Source: Acidobacteriota bacterium | GTDB lineage: Bacteria; Actinomycetota; Acidimicrobiia; Acidimicrobiales; SHLQ01 | Direction: 5' to 3' | Length of the DNA stretch: 15,256 nucleotides | Assembly (NCBI GenBank): GCA_022562835.1 | Contig: JADFOM010000028.1 | Location: 1-15,256 of the forward strand | In this document: positions 1 through 5,949 of the stretch, in pieces | How the letters are laid out: every line of letters starts with the position of its first letter | Numbering within the stretch: the first letter of the stretch is position 1 | The notes under the pieces: model-generated | What the model saw: the letters and a program-made list of their open reading frames with translations, nothing else | Database searches by the model: none | Told to the model about the DNA's origin: nothing | Made by a program: the position numbers and the translations under genes

Positions 1-278
1 CATATGTCACCTTACGATTGATGCCCCGCTTTCCGAGAACCACTCACAAACCGGCGAACATGGCTGCAACAAAAAAGCGTCTCATGGCAATCGTCCCCTT
101 GATGACGGTGCCCCACTATATGCTGATGTGCATCGACCTTTCGCGGGACGACCCCGGGGTAAACGGCGCGGGTCAAGACCCTCAATGGCTACCAGCACCG
201 GCCGGGTCGCCGTCACCCGTGGCCTCGCCAGAACGTTGGCCACGAACGATCACACCGGTCGAATACGCGTTTGTTGTC

Positions 279-623
279 TCAGCTCGCGATCGGGACCCTT
301 ACCGGTAGTGGTGGGATGGGCACAATAGGGAGCTGATCCTCGGCCCGCGGGACCTTCGGCGGACGGCCCCGGCGCCGCTTGAGCGCCAAGATGTGTCCGT
401 TCGAGAAGAGTTGGCCACCCCAGACCCCGCATGGCTCGGCGCGGGATATGGCGCCTTGCAAGCATTGCGCCAGGATCGGGCACTCCATGCAGAGACGTTT
501 AGCCGTGCCGATATCAGTGACATCCTCGCTGTAGAACACGGCGGGATTGACGTCGTTGGCCGCGCAGCGGGCTTCGGTGGCGTCGATGGTGTTCGGTTGG
601 CTGGTCAACAGCTGGGTACTCAT
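279..623 (-). CDS. whiB7: WhiB7-like redox/antibiotic-response transcription factor
   Basis: A 114-residue WhiB-family protein that binds a [4Fe-4S] cluster and acts with the principal sigma factor at promoters. Four cluster cysteines are visible at C20, C45, C48 and C54 (C-x2-C-x5-C spacing for the last three), followed by the beta-turn motif GVWGG at 66-70. The WhiB7 subgroup is identified by the stretch RAEP-x-GVWGG and by a C-terminal AT-hook (RRRGRPPK at 83-90), which in mycobacterial WhiB7 contacts AT-rich DNA upstream of the -35. I chose the start at 623 because an AAGGA lies about 9 nt upstream; an in-frame ATG at 734 would lie across the leader structures. Oddities: Cys65 stands where mycobacterial WhiB7 has Trp, and there is a proline-rich tail of about 24 residues after the AT-hook. 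By family knowledge it would activate intrinsic antibiotic-resistance genes; its targets here are unknown. Expression is probably controlled by the attenuator in its leader. Confidence 0.93.
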   Translation of the reverse strand: MSTQLLTSQPNTIDATEARCAANDVNPAVFYSEDVTDIGTAKRLCMECPILAQCLQGAISRAEPCGVWGGQLFSNGHILALKRRRGRPPKVPRAEDQLPIVPIPPLPVRVPIAS

Positions 624-716
624 GGCCGCATTCCTTTTCACAGTGTCGGTGTTGGTGGTTGGTGGTGTTCGGTTGCTTAGCGGCAGCGGGTTGCTGCTGT
701 GATCGATCTCTGGCCC

Positions 717-753
717 AAAAAGCGAGAAGGCCACCGGCGTTTGCCGGTGGCCC
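717..753 (-). terminator. Intrinsic terminator/attenuator hairpin upstream of whiB7
   Basis: Minus-strand GGCCACCGGC (752-743) and GCCGGTGGCC (738-729) form a perfect 10-bp GC-rich stem with a 4-nt loop, extendable by a G-U pair at 753/728. Seven nt downstream is a run of five T (721-717). The hairpin lies 106 nt before the whiB7 ATG, so it can stop transcription before the gene. The offset T tract makes it weaker than a textbook terminator, which fits a conditional attenuator. Confidence 0.7.
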
Positions 754-803
754 AGAAGGTGAGATCGAGTCGCTGTTCAGCGGTGTCGAATCCTCCTGGG
801 CCA
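748..803 (-). promoter_or_regulatory. Predicted antiterminator helix of the whiB7 leader
   Basis: In the minus-strand RNA, 803-792 (UGGCCCAGGAGG) can pair with 759-748 (CCUUCUGGGCCA) over 12 bp with a single G-U pair. The 3' strand uses bases 752-748, which are also the first five bases of the terminator stem, so the two structures exclude each other. The 5' strand lies inside the end of the uORF, so a ribosome finishing the uORF would cover it. Confidence 0.6.
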
Positions 804-920
804 TCGGTGCGCATTCGTCATGCGCGAACCGAACGAAAGCCAGGACGCATAACCCGGCTTTACGGCGCGGGTGATGGTGCAAGGCGTGGCGTGCATCAAA
901 ATGTTCTGCATGCTCAACAT
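777..920 (-). CDS. Regulatory upstream ORF (47 codons) in the whiB7 leader
   Basis: A 47-codon ORF with ATG at 920-918 preceded by GGAG and an 8-nt spacer (932-921), a good Shine-Dalgarno in a window where many genes lack one. It ends with TGA at 779-777, 24 nt before the terminator stem begins at 752. Its last codons (about 40-43) contain 803-792, which can pair with 759-748. The peptide has no recognisable domain, so its role is probably to be translated rather than to make a functional protein. Mycobacterial and Streptomyces whiB7 genes also have leader uORFs. An in-frame ATG at 998 would give 73 residues but lacks this ribosome site. Function is inferred from position and pairing only. 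Confidence 0.6.
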   Translation of the reverse strand: MLSMQNILMHATPCTITRAVKPGYASWLSFGSRMTNAHRWPRRIRHR

Positions 921-1007
921 CGCTGTTGCTCCATCGGGATCGTGTGTGCTGGGTTTGCCCGAACCAGTCTCGGGCATGCGCGGCATACGCGCTGCCACTA
1001 CTGGATC

Positions 1008-1042
1008 ACCCTATCGGCGACACGTCAAGCGAATTAATATCG
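1008..1042 (-). promoter_or_regulatory. Putative whiB7 promoter with AT-rich block before -35
   Basis: On the minus strand an AT-rich block (ATATTAATTC, about 1040-1031) sits directly upstream of TTGACG (1028-1023), a good -35 hexamer. WhiB7 of other actinobacteria activates promoters with AT-rich DNA immediately upstream of the -35, including its own. I do not see a clean -10 at the right spacing; TAGGGT at 1013-1008 is too close to TTGACG. The promoter call is tentative. Confidence 0.35.
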
Positions 1043-1070
1043 CGACCCCAAGGCAGACGCTGTAAGCGCC

Positions 1071-2174
1071 TCAGGCGGGGGCGTAAGTTCGAAGACCAGC
1101 GCTCTCGCCGGCAACGGCGTCGCCCATGATGCGCAGATGCTCGAGGTGCGCGTACGTCTCGGATTCGGCCATCTCGCCCCACGAGCGCTCGCGGAACAGC
1201 CTCTGCATATACGAGTTGACGTCGGCTTCACCGATCTCGTCTGCGATCTCGCGGATCGCGTCGAGCCTCTCGACGTGGTGCTCCTTGATGTCATCAGCGC
1301 GGCCCGGCAGATCGCTAAACAACTTGCCGTGTGCGGGGAGAACGAGCTCGACGTCGTTGAATTCATGCATGCGATCGAGGCTATTGAAGAACTCGGCCAG
1401 GGGATCTTGCTGTGGTGTGATCCCACCGATGTGGGGGGTGATCGAAGGGAGCACGTGGTCGCCGGACAACATCACCTTCTCGCCCGGGTCATAGAGGCAC
1501 AGATGGTCCGCCGTGTGACCGGGCGTGTGCACCGAGACCCATTCTCTTCCAGCGAGTTCGATTACCGTGCCGTCGCTGACCCGCTGGGTCGGTTCCGGCA
1601 ATCTGAATGACGCAAACGACTCGCGTCCGTGACGCTGGAACCGTTCGAGTGCCATGTCTGGCGGTGAAAATTGTTTGCCCCATGGTGTGCTGCGCTTGAA
1701 GGCCTCCCGCAACTCCTCGATCGTCATCGTGGATGGTTCGAGTGAATCGAAGTCGAGGTTCTCGCGCATCTCGTCCATCTTCATTCGGTCTCTGAACGAT
1801 TCGTGAGTGATCAACGCCACATCATCGGTCGCGTTGGCGATGTGGCGATAGCCGCCGAAATGGTCGGGGTGGGAATGGGTGACGATGACGGTGTGGACGT
1901 TCTGTACCGATGCACCGAAGCTCGCGAGACGGTCGCTGAGCGTCCTGAACGAGGTCTCGTCGGGCAATCCTGGGTCGACCAACGCGAGGCCACGGTCGTC
2001 CTCGAGGATGTAGCAGTTCACATGACCGAGACCGGGCATGTCGATGGGCAGCTGCATCCGCACGATGTTCGGTGCGATCTCCACGAGCTCACTCGAGGCG
2101 GGCTCCTGCTCGCTTTTTGGGGGTCGAGCGACGGGTGCCGGCGTCTCGTCGTTCGAATCAGAATCCTCATTCAT
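1071..2174 (-). CDS. Metallo-beta-lactamase-fold hydrolase
   Basis: A 367-residue MBL-fold protein. The zinc motif THSHPDH gives H100, H102, D104 and H105; further ligand candidates are H220 in TPGH, D239 in SGDH and H282 in PAHG. This full set indicates a dinuclear metal site. The order and spacing resemble the glyoxalase II/LACTB2-like branch, which includes thioester hydrolases and RNases. A charged, low-complexity N-terminus of about 28 residues (many D, E, P) precedes the domain, and a helical C-terminal part (about 290-360) follows, as in LACTB2-type proteins. Its ATG (2174) overlaps the orn stop by 4 nt, so it is translationally coupled to the oligoribonuclease gene. That pairing makes an RNA-related role possible, but the substrate cannot be read from the sequence. 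Confidence 0.88.
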   Translation of the reverse strand: MNEDSDSNDETPAPVARPPKSEQEPASSELVEIAPNIVRMQLPIDMPGLGHVNCYILEDDRGLALVDPGLPDETSFRTLSDRLASFGASVQNVHTVIVTHSHPDHFGGYRHIANATDDVALITHESFRDRMKMDEMRENLDFDSLEPSTMTIEELREAFKRSTPWGKQFSPPDMALERFQRHGRESFASFRLPEPTQRVSDGTVIELAGREWVSVHTPGHTADHLCLYDPGEKVMLSGDHVLPSITPHIGGITPQQDPLAEFFNSLDRMHEFNDVELVLPAHGKLFSDLPGRADDIKEHHVERLDAIREIADEIGEADVNSYMQRLFRERSWGEMAESETYAHLEHLRIMGDAVAGESAGLRTYAPA

Positions 2175-2734
2175 TGTTTCTCCCCAGCGCCGCTGGATCC
2201 AACGGCATCAAAGATCGCTGCGCGGTAGTAGCGCAGCTCTTCGAGGCTTTCCACGATGTCGTCCATCGCACGGTGCCCACCCGTCTTGGTCGGCGCCTTA
2301 TCAACAATATTTGGATGCCAGCGTTGTGCGAGTTCCTTGATCGTGGTCACGTCGACCGATCGGTAGTGCAGAAAGTTCTCGATCTCGGGCAGGTGTTTGG
2401 CGAGAAAGCGGCGGTCTGTGCCGATCGAATTGCCACACAATGGGACGCTGCGTTCTATGTCGATGTGTTCGCGCAGAAACTTGAGGGTCTCCGAGCCCGC
2501 CTCCTCGAGCGATGTCTCCGAGGTTCTGATCGCGTCGAGTAGTCCACTTGAGGTGTGCATCTCAACCACGACGGGATCCATGTCGCCCAACGCGCTTTCG
2601 GGCTGGTGAACGACGAGGTCAGGTCCCTCGGCGACAACGGTGAGGTCGTCGTCGGTCACGAGCGTTGCGATCTCCACGATAACGTCTCGGTCGGGATCAA
2701 GGCCGGTCATCTCAAGGTCCATCCAGGCAAGCAT
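2171..2734 (-). CDS. orn: Oligoribonuclease
   Basis: A 187-residue DEDDh 3'-to-5' exoribonuclease, the usual family length. It degrades the short RNAs (mainly dinucleotides, including pGpG from c-di-GMP) left by other nucleases. Exo I is MDLEMTGLD with D6 and E8; exo II is around GNSIGTDRRF with D107; exo III is HRAMDD with H154 and D159. The typical Orn stretches (MHTSSGLL near 59-66, YRSVDVTT near 124-131) are present. The start at 2734 gives the family's standard N-terminus and lies 8 nt after a TANNNT box, suggesting a leaderless message. It is the first gene of a two-gene unit with the MBL-fold hydrolase. The window also carries an RsiG homologue, so c-di-GMP turnover matters in this genome; a direct link is not shown. 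Confidence 0.96.
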   Translation of the reverse strand: MLAWMDLEMTGLDPDRDVIVEIATLVTDDDLTVVAEGPDLVVHQPESALGDMDPVVVEMHTSSGLLDAIRTSETSLEEAGSETLKFLREHIDIERSVPLCGNSIGTDRRFLAKHLPEIENFLHYRSVDVTTIKELAQRWHPNIVDKAPTKTGGHRAMDDIVESLEELRYYRAAIFDAVGSSGAGEKQ

Positions 2735-2742
2735 GGCCGCCC

Positions 2743-2748
2743 AGTGTA
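2743..2748 (-). promoter_or_regulatory. -10 element for leaderless orn
   Basis: Minus-strand TACACT (2748-2743), then 8 nt, then the orn ATG at 2734. No good Shine-Dalgarno is present at usual spacing and no clear -35 is visible. Confidence 0.5.
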
Positions 2749-2812
2749 GGTGTCATGACTCCTGCGGCCCCAACGTTGAATCGGCATCCACCGGCATGGC
2801 CGGGTCGCCTCG

Positions 2813-2818
2813 TAGGTT
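2813..2818 (+). promoter_or_regulatory. -10 element for leaderless dut
   Basis: TAGGTT at 2813-2818 is followed by 7 nt and then ATG at 2826. The spacing places the transcription start at or next to the A of the ATG. This also supports 2826 as the start rather than the in-frame ATG at 2796. No -35 is evident. Confidence 0.55.
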
Positions 2819-2825
2819 CTCAACG

Positions 2826-3263
2826 ATGGAGATCGCCCTGAAGAAGCTCGTCGATCACGCCACGGTCCCCTCTTACGCTCGCGACGGCGACGCGGGAGCG
2901 GATCTCGTCGCTTGCGAGGACGTCACGCTCAGTGCAGCCGGTGGTCGGGCGTTGGTCGCTACTGGCCTCGCCATCGCCTTACCCGATGGCGTCGCAGCTT
3001 TCGTCCAACCGCGTAGCGGCCTCGCGCTGCGCCACGGAGTCACCGTGCTGAATTCGCCCGGCCTCATCGACTCGGGTTATCGCGGTGAACTGAAGGTGCT
3101 GCTCGTCAACACCGATCCTCGAGAGGATTTTGAGGTGACGGTCGGTGAGCGGATTGCGCAGTTGGTCATCCAAGAGGTAGTCAGCGCGGAATTCACGGTT
3201 GTCGAAGAACTCTCAGACTCCGCACGTGGTGAAGGGGGATTCGGGTCTACAGGGCGGCGCTGA
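2826..3263 (+). CDS. dut: Deoxyuridine 5'-triphosphate nucleotidohydrolase (dUTPase)
   Basis: A 145-residue trimeric-type dUTPase, normal bacterial length. It hydrolyses dUTP to dUMP and diphosphate, preventing uracil incorporation into DNA and supplying dUMP for dTMP. All five motifs are present in order: DAGADL (22-27), PRSGLALRHG (62-71), GLIDSGYRGEL (79-89, with D82 as the catalytic-water Asp), ERIAQLVI (108-115) and the glycine-rich RGEGGFGSTG (134-143). The frame is open for 62 codons upstream, but homology begins at the ATG at 2826, which also sits 7 nt after a TANNNT box. It is transcribed alone, divergently from orn. Confidence 0.97.
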   Translation: MEIALKKLVDHATVPSYARDGDAGADLVACEDVTLSAAGGRALVATGLAIALPDGVAAFVQPRSGLALRHGVTVLNSPGLIDSGYRGELKVLLVNTDPREDFEVTVGERIAQLVIQEVVSAEFTVVEELSDSARGEGGFGSTGRR

Positions 3264-3300
3264 CAGCCGAGGCCTCCATCTTGGGCACAGCGTCGCGGGT

Positions 3301-3711
3301 TCAGCTGGGCAGCGACTTGCGAAGTGTGAGGGTTCCGCTTGAGGAATCGACGGTCCGCTCGTCGACCAGCTCAGCTGTCAGATCTAGGAATCGTTGCTCG
3401 CCGGCCTCGCTGGTGCGACGGCTGGGGGTACGTCGCAGCATGACCAAGATCGTATGGTCTTCGACGGAGTAGTCGATCAGAATTCGGTCGCTTTCATCGC
3501 CCGGTGCGAGTAGCAGAATCATCGCCTCGTCTAGAGCGAGGCGAAGATCGTCGATGACGCGGAGTGGAAATCCAACCCGCAGCGCGATCGACGCAGCGGC
3601 GATTCGAGCGAGTCGTGCATAACCCGTACGAGTCGGCAGTTCGAGTGATACAGCGTCCGTCTTACTCAACGACGACTCCAGGCGGTATTGCACACGTGTA
3701 GACAATGCCAC
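3301..3711 (-). CDS. GHKL-ATPase-like protein resembling anti-sigma regulatory kinases, degenerate
   Basis: A 136-residue protein resembling the single-domain SpoIIAB/RsbW-type histidine-kinase-like ATPases. The recognisable part is the N-box helix region (DDLRLALDEAMILLL, 54-68), preceded by the helix with ARLARIAAASIALRVGF (32-48) and followed by strand-like segments (RILIDYSVE, TILVMLRR). E62 matches the catalytic Glu, but the Asn normally four residues later is a hydrophobic residue, and no clear glycine-rich G1/G2 boxes are visible. It may therefore have lost ATP binding or kinase activity. The start is GTG at 3711, 3 nt after the ligase stop, so the two genes are probably cotranscribed. 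Whether it has a partner sigma factor or anti-anti-sigma factor is not shown here. Confidence 0.6.
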   Translation of the reverse strand: MALSTRVQYRLESSLSKTDAVSLELPTRTGYARLARIAAASIALRVGFPLRVIDDLRLALDEAMILLLAPGDESDRILIDYSVEDHTILVMLRRTPSRRTSEAGEQRFLDLTAELVDERTVDSSSGTLTLRKSLPS

Positions 3712-3714
3712 GGA

Positions 3715-4668
3715 TCAGGCGACTTCTCCTTTCCGGCGCCCCTCGAACGCCACGTCGCGAGGGGACTTGTCGTCGCGCAGTCCGACAAATACCGGTTGAC
3801 GGAGTCGTCCGCTATCGGTCATCTCAAGGTAGGCCACCTCGATGACAAAGGGGCTCTGTAGCCAGACGGCATCCGGTTCAGACACCGCCCACCCTGGCCG
3901 TGACGGGTCGGCGTAGCTGTCGAGCCGAGGCTGGATGTTGCGACGAGCGGTCTCGTCGAAACCTGTTCCGACCCGTCCGCAGTATTCGAGTTCGCCGTCG
4001 AACCGGGTCGCGATGACAAGGGAAGCAAATCCACTCGCCGTCGTCGTGGTGAGGGTGAAACCGATGGCGACGAACTCTTCTCGACGGATTCGCTTGGTCT
4101 TAACCCAGTCGGTAGACCGAACTCCGCTCCTGTACCTGCTGGTCGAGCGCTTCGAAATTATCCCCTCGAGGTCGCGTTCCACGGTGTCAGCCCACAACGC
4201 GTCACCATCTCGATCGACATGGGTAAGGAGCCATGATTCGCCATCTTCGAGCACCGCCTCCAAAGCGCTTCGGCGGGTGTCGAAATCCAGTCGTCGAATG
4301 TCATTGCCATCGAGGACGAGTAGATCAAACACCATGTATATGACGGGGTTCTCGATGCGAAGCGCAATAGACGGTTTGTGGTGGAGGCGTCGCTGGAGCC
4401 GACCGAAGCTGGGCCGCTGCTCCCGCTGATCGAACGTGACGAGTTCGCCGTCCAGCATCGTTGAACCCACGCCGATCGTGCGACCGAGGTCGTCGAGCTC
4501 TGGGAACGACGGGCTGATGTCGTTGCCGTTCGACGAATAGGTCGTGACCGTGCCATCCGCTATCCGACACAGGGCGCGAATGCCGTCCCATTTGATTTCG
4601 TAACGCCAGCCGTCATCGATTGGTTGGTCGCCCGCGACGGCGCGCATCGGCTCAAGGAACCCGCTCAT
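3715..4668 (-). CDS. ATP-dependent DNA ligase (LigD/LigC ligase-domain type)
   Basis: A 317-residue stand-alone ligase of the type used in bacterial non-homologous end joining. The nucleotidyltransferase domain is at about 1-195: EIKWDGIR with the adenylated K26, SSNG (45-48), LDGELV (72-77), FDLL (114-117), EGIISKR (168-174) and WVKTKR (188-193). An OB-fold domain follows at about 198-310. No polymerase or nuclease domain is fused to it, and no Ku gene is in the window. I chose ATG 4668 over an in-frame upstream start (4782) because homology begins near it (MSGFLEPMRAV) and a TANNNT box lies 6 nt before it, implying a leaderless mRNA. The downstream GHKL-like gene starts 3 nt after its stop. 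It could be a LigC-type or a split LigD ligase; the sequence alone does not decide. Confidence 0.92.
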   Translation of the reverse strand: MSGFLEPMRAVAGDQPIDDGWRYEIKWDGIRALCRIADGTVTTYSSNGNDISPSFPELDDLGRTIGVGSTMLDGELVTFDQREQRPSFGRLQRRLHHKPSIALRIENPVIYMVFDLLVLDGNDIRRLDFDTRRSALEAVLEDGESWLLTHVDRDGDALWADTVERDLEGIISKRSTSRYRSGVRSTDWVKTKRIRREEFVAIGFTLTTTTASGFASLVIATRFDGELEYCGRVGTGFDETARRNIQPRLDSYADPSRPGWAVSEPDAVWLQSPFVIEVAYLEMTDSGRLRQPVFVGLRDDKSPRDVAFEGRRKGEVA

Positions 4669-4673
4669 CGGCG

Positions 4674-4680
4674 TACAGTA
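4674..4680. promoter_or_regulatory. Overlapping divergent -10 elements (ligase and DUF4031 gene)
   Basis: The 7-bp sequence TACAGTA reads TACTGT on the minus strand (4680-4675), 6 nt before the ligase ATG, and TACAGT on the plus strand (4674-4679). Both fit TANNNT. The plus-strand version would start RNA near 4686, about 25 nt before the DUF4031 ATG. Two polymerases could not use these sites at once. The minus-strand call is the stronger. Confidence 0.4.
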
Positions 4681-4710
4681 ACTCCTGATGCGCCCATTCT
4701 CCGATGCACC

Positions 4711-4971
4711 ATGGGATGCGCGACCTTGACGATCTATGTGGATCAGCCCCGATGGCCGGCTAGAGGGACCCGCTGGGCACACCTTGTGTGCGATGGTGAG
4801 CTAGACGAGCTGCACGCCTTCGCTGCACAGGTAGGCATCGATCGGCGCGCGTTTCATCGCGACCACTACGACATACCTCTCGAATGGTGGCAGTCCGTGG
4901 TCGATGCCGGAGCCGATGTTGTGATGAGTCGCGAGATCGTGATGGTTCTCAAGAGAAACGGCCTTCGGTAG
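4711..4971 (+). CDS. DUF4031 family protein
   Basis: A small protein of 86 residues matching the DUF4031 pattern: an N-terminal strand TIYVDQPRW (7-15), WAHLVCDG (22-29) followed by a helix ELHAFAAQVGI (33-43), and the conserved tail of the motif FHRDHYDIP (48-56). The family is about 80-100 residues and has no established function. The start is uncertain: ATG 4711 gives the family length but has no Shine-Dalgarno, and the frame is open back to 4624. It is divergent from the DNA ligase gene and ends 64 nt before the ECF sigma gene on the same strand, so cotranscription with it is possible. Confidence 0.75.
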   Translation: MGCATLTIYVDQPRWPARGTRWAHLVCDGELDELHAFAAQVGIDRRAFHRDHYDIPLEWWQSVVDAGADVVMSREIVMVLKRNGLR

Positions 4972-5035
4972 CTCTGCTAACCGCCTGCGGCTATCGGCCG
5001 ATGGAGCCAGATGGTCCGAACGTGGTGCGGCGCGC

Positions 5036-5632
5036 ATGGGTGAACGGTCCGATGTTTCTGTTGAGGCCGACCGCGCCATGGGCGAGTCGCAGTTGGCGCT
5101 GGTCCGCTCTTCGGACAACGATGCCGCGCCGCTTCCGCTCGGCGGCTTGCAGATGGAGGAACTCGTCCAGGCTCACTCGCCTGCGCTGTTTCGGTTTGCG
5201 CTGTCGATAGTCGGGGATAGGGCGCTTGCGGAGGACGTCGTGCAGGAGGCGTTGATCAAGGCCTGGCGCAAGGGTCCGGTCGACGACGAGGGCAGGGTGC
5301 CGCGGGCGTGGCTCATGAAGGTGACCCGCAACACGGCGATCTCGGTGTTGCGGGCGCGCCGAGACCTGATTCCCGGCAACGAGGCTCTGCCGGACGCCGC
5401 GGGTGACGATTTCACAACTCGGTCGGCTGAGGGTCGTGAGGCCGTCGGACAACTCGGCGTTGCCCTGAGCGCCCTTGACGAGGATGCGCGGGGGCTGATC
5501 CTTCTGCGCGAGATCGACGGCCTTAGCTACGACGAAATCACAGATCTCCTGGACATACCCCTGCACACGGTCAAGACCCGATTGTTTCGTGCTCGTAGAG
5601 CACTCAAGACAGCATTGGAGGAATGGCGATGA
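5036..5632 (+). CDS. ECF-family RNA polymerase sigma factor
   Basis: A 198-residue (or shorter) ECF sigma factor. Region 2 spans about 43-107: the -10-recognition and core-binding helices include LFRFALSIVGDRALAEDVVQ (51-70), EALIKAWRK, and WLMKVTRNTAISVLRAR (92-108). Region 4 spans about 143-195: LSALDEDARGLILLREIDG, the helix-turn-helix SYDEITDLLDIPLHTVKTRL (164-183) and FRARRALK. The linker is acidic. In-frame ATGs at 5078 and 5153 are also possible, and none of the candidates has a good ribosome site; residues before about 41 show no homology. The stop overlaps the next gene's ATG by 4 nt, so sigma and anti-sigma factor are translationally coupled. The inducing signal is unknown. Confidence 0.92.
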   Translation: MGERSDVSVEADRAMGESQLALVRSSDNDAAPLPLGGLQMEELVQAHSPALFRFALSIVGDRALAEDVVQEALIKAWRKGPVDDEGRVPRAWLMKVTRNTAISVLRARRDLIPGNEALPDAAGDDFTTRSAEGREAVGQLGVALSALDEDARGLILLREIDGLSYDEITDLLDIPLHTVKTRLFRARRALKTALEEWR

Positions 5633-5949
5633 AAACCCGTAACCATCCATCGGATGAGCAGCTGCGTGACTGGCTCGCAGAGGACGTCTCAGCGTCGGTC
5701 ACCGCCCACATCGAGAGATGCGAGGCGTGTCTCGACCGCGTCGAGGGGCTCAGCGATCTCGGCGATGCTCTCGTTGGGTCATTGAAAGATGAGTGGTCAG
5801 CGCCGATGGGGATAGAGCAGCGCACTTCGAGCGGCATCGAAAGCCGCATGAGACGCGAGGAAGCGATGTTCGGATTCTTAGACCTGTTTGCCATTGGAGG
5901 CGACGTGTTCCGTACGGTTCTTGACGATTCGGAGGATTTCGATGACTGA
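5629..5949 (+). CDS. Zinc-finger anti-sigma factor (ZAS type), apparently soluble
   Basis: A 106-residue protein with the ZAS signature H-x3-C-x2-C (H27, C31, C34 in AHIERCEAC), which binds zinc and holds the partner sigma factor. I chose ATG 5629 over ATG 5623 because GGAGGA (5617-5622) is 6 nt upstream and the ATGA overlap with the sigma stop is the usual coupling. The C-terminal part is rich in acidic residues and has only a short hydrophobic stretch (FGFLDLFAI); no transmembrane helix is evident, so it is probably cytoplasmic. It overlaps the following membrane-protein gene by 8 nt. It probably restrains the sigma factor at 5036-5632; whether it senses redox state through its cysteines is not shown. 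Confidence 0.8.
   Translation: MKTRNHPSDEQLRDWLAEDVSASVTAHIERCEACLDRVEGLSDLGDALVGSLKDEWSAPMGIEQRTSSGIESRMRREEAMFGFLDLFAIGGDVFRTVLDDSEDFDD

Larger units (their letters stand above)
624..1070. other. 447-bp interval between whiB7 and the MBL-fold gene
   Basis: No conventional protein gene is visible. The interval is best read as the whiB7 promoter plus leader RNA, with the uORF, antiterminator and terminator described separately. Longer open frames here on either strand show no family resemblance and overlap these structures. Confidence 0.6.

Noticed and set aside
150..161. ACCCCGGGGT palindrome as a whiB7 terminator
   Set aside because: It has no loop and no T tract on the minus strand and is over 110 nt beyond the whiB7 stop.
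18..308. Open frame at the left edge
   Set aside because: No family resemblance, no ribosome site or TANNNT spacing, and it runs into the antisense of the whiB7 end. I leave 1-278 unannotated.
514..882. 122-residue minus-strand frame across the whiB7 leader
   Set aside because: It would translate through the terminator hairpin and over the whiB7 start in another frame; composition is non-coding (His/Arg/Gln-rich) and it has no ribosome site.
1137..1610. 157-residue open frame on the plus strand
   Set aside because: It lies wholly antisense to the MBL-fold hydrolase gene and shows no family motif; it is an artefact of GC-rich codon use.
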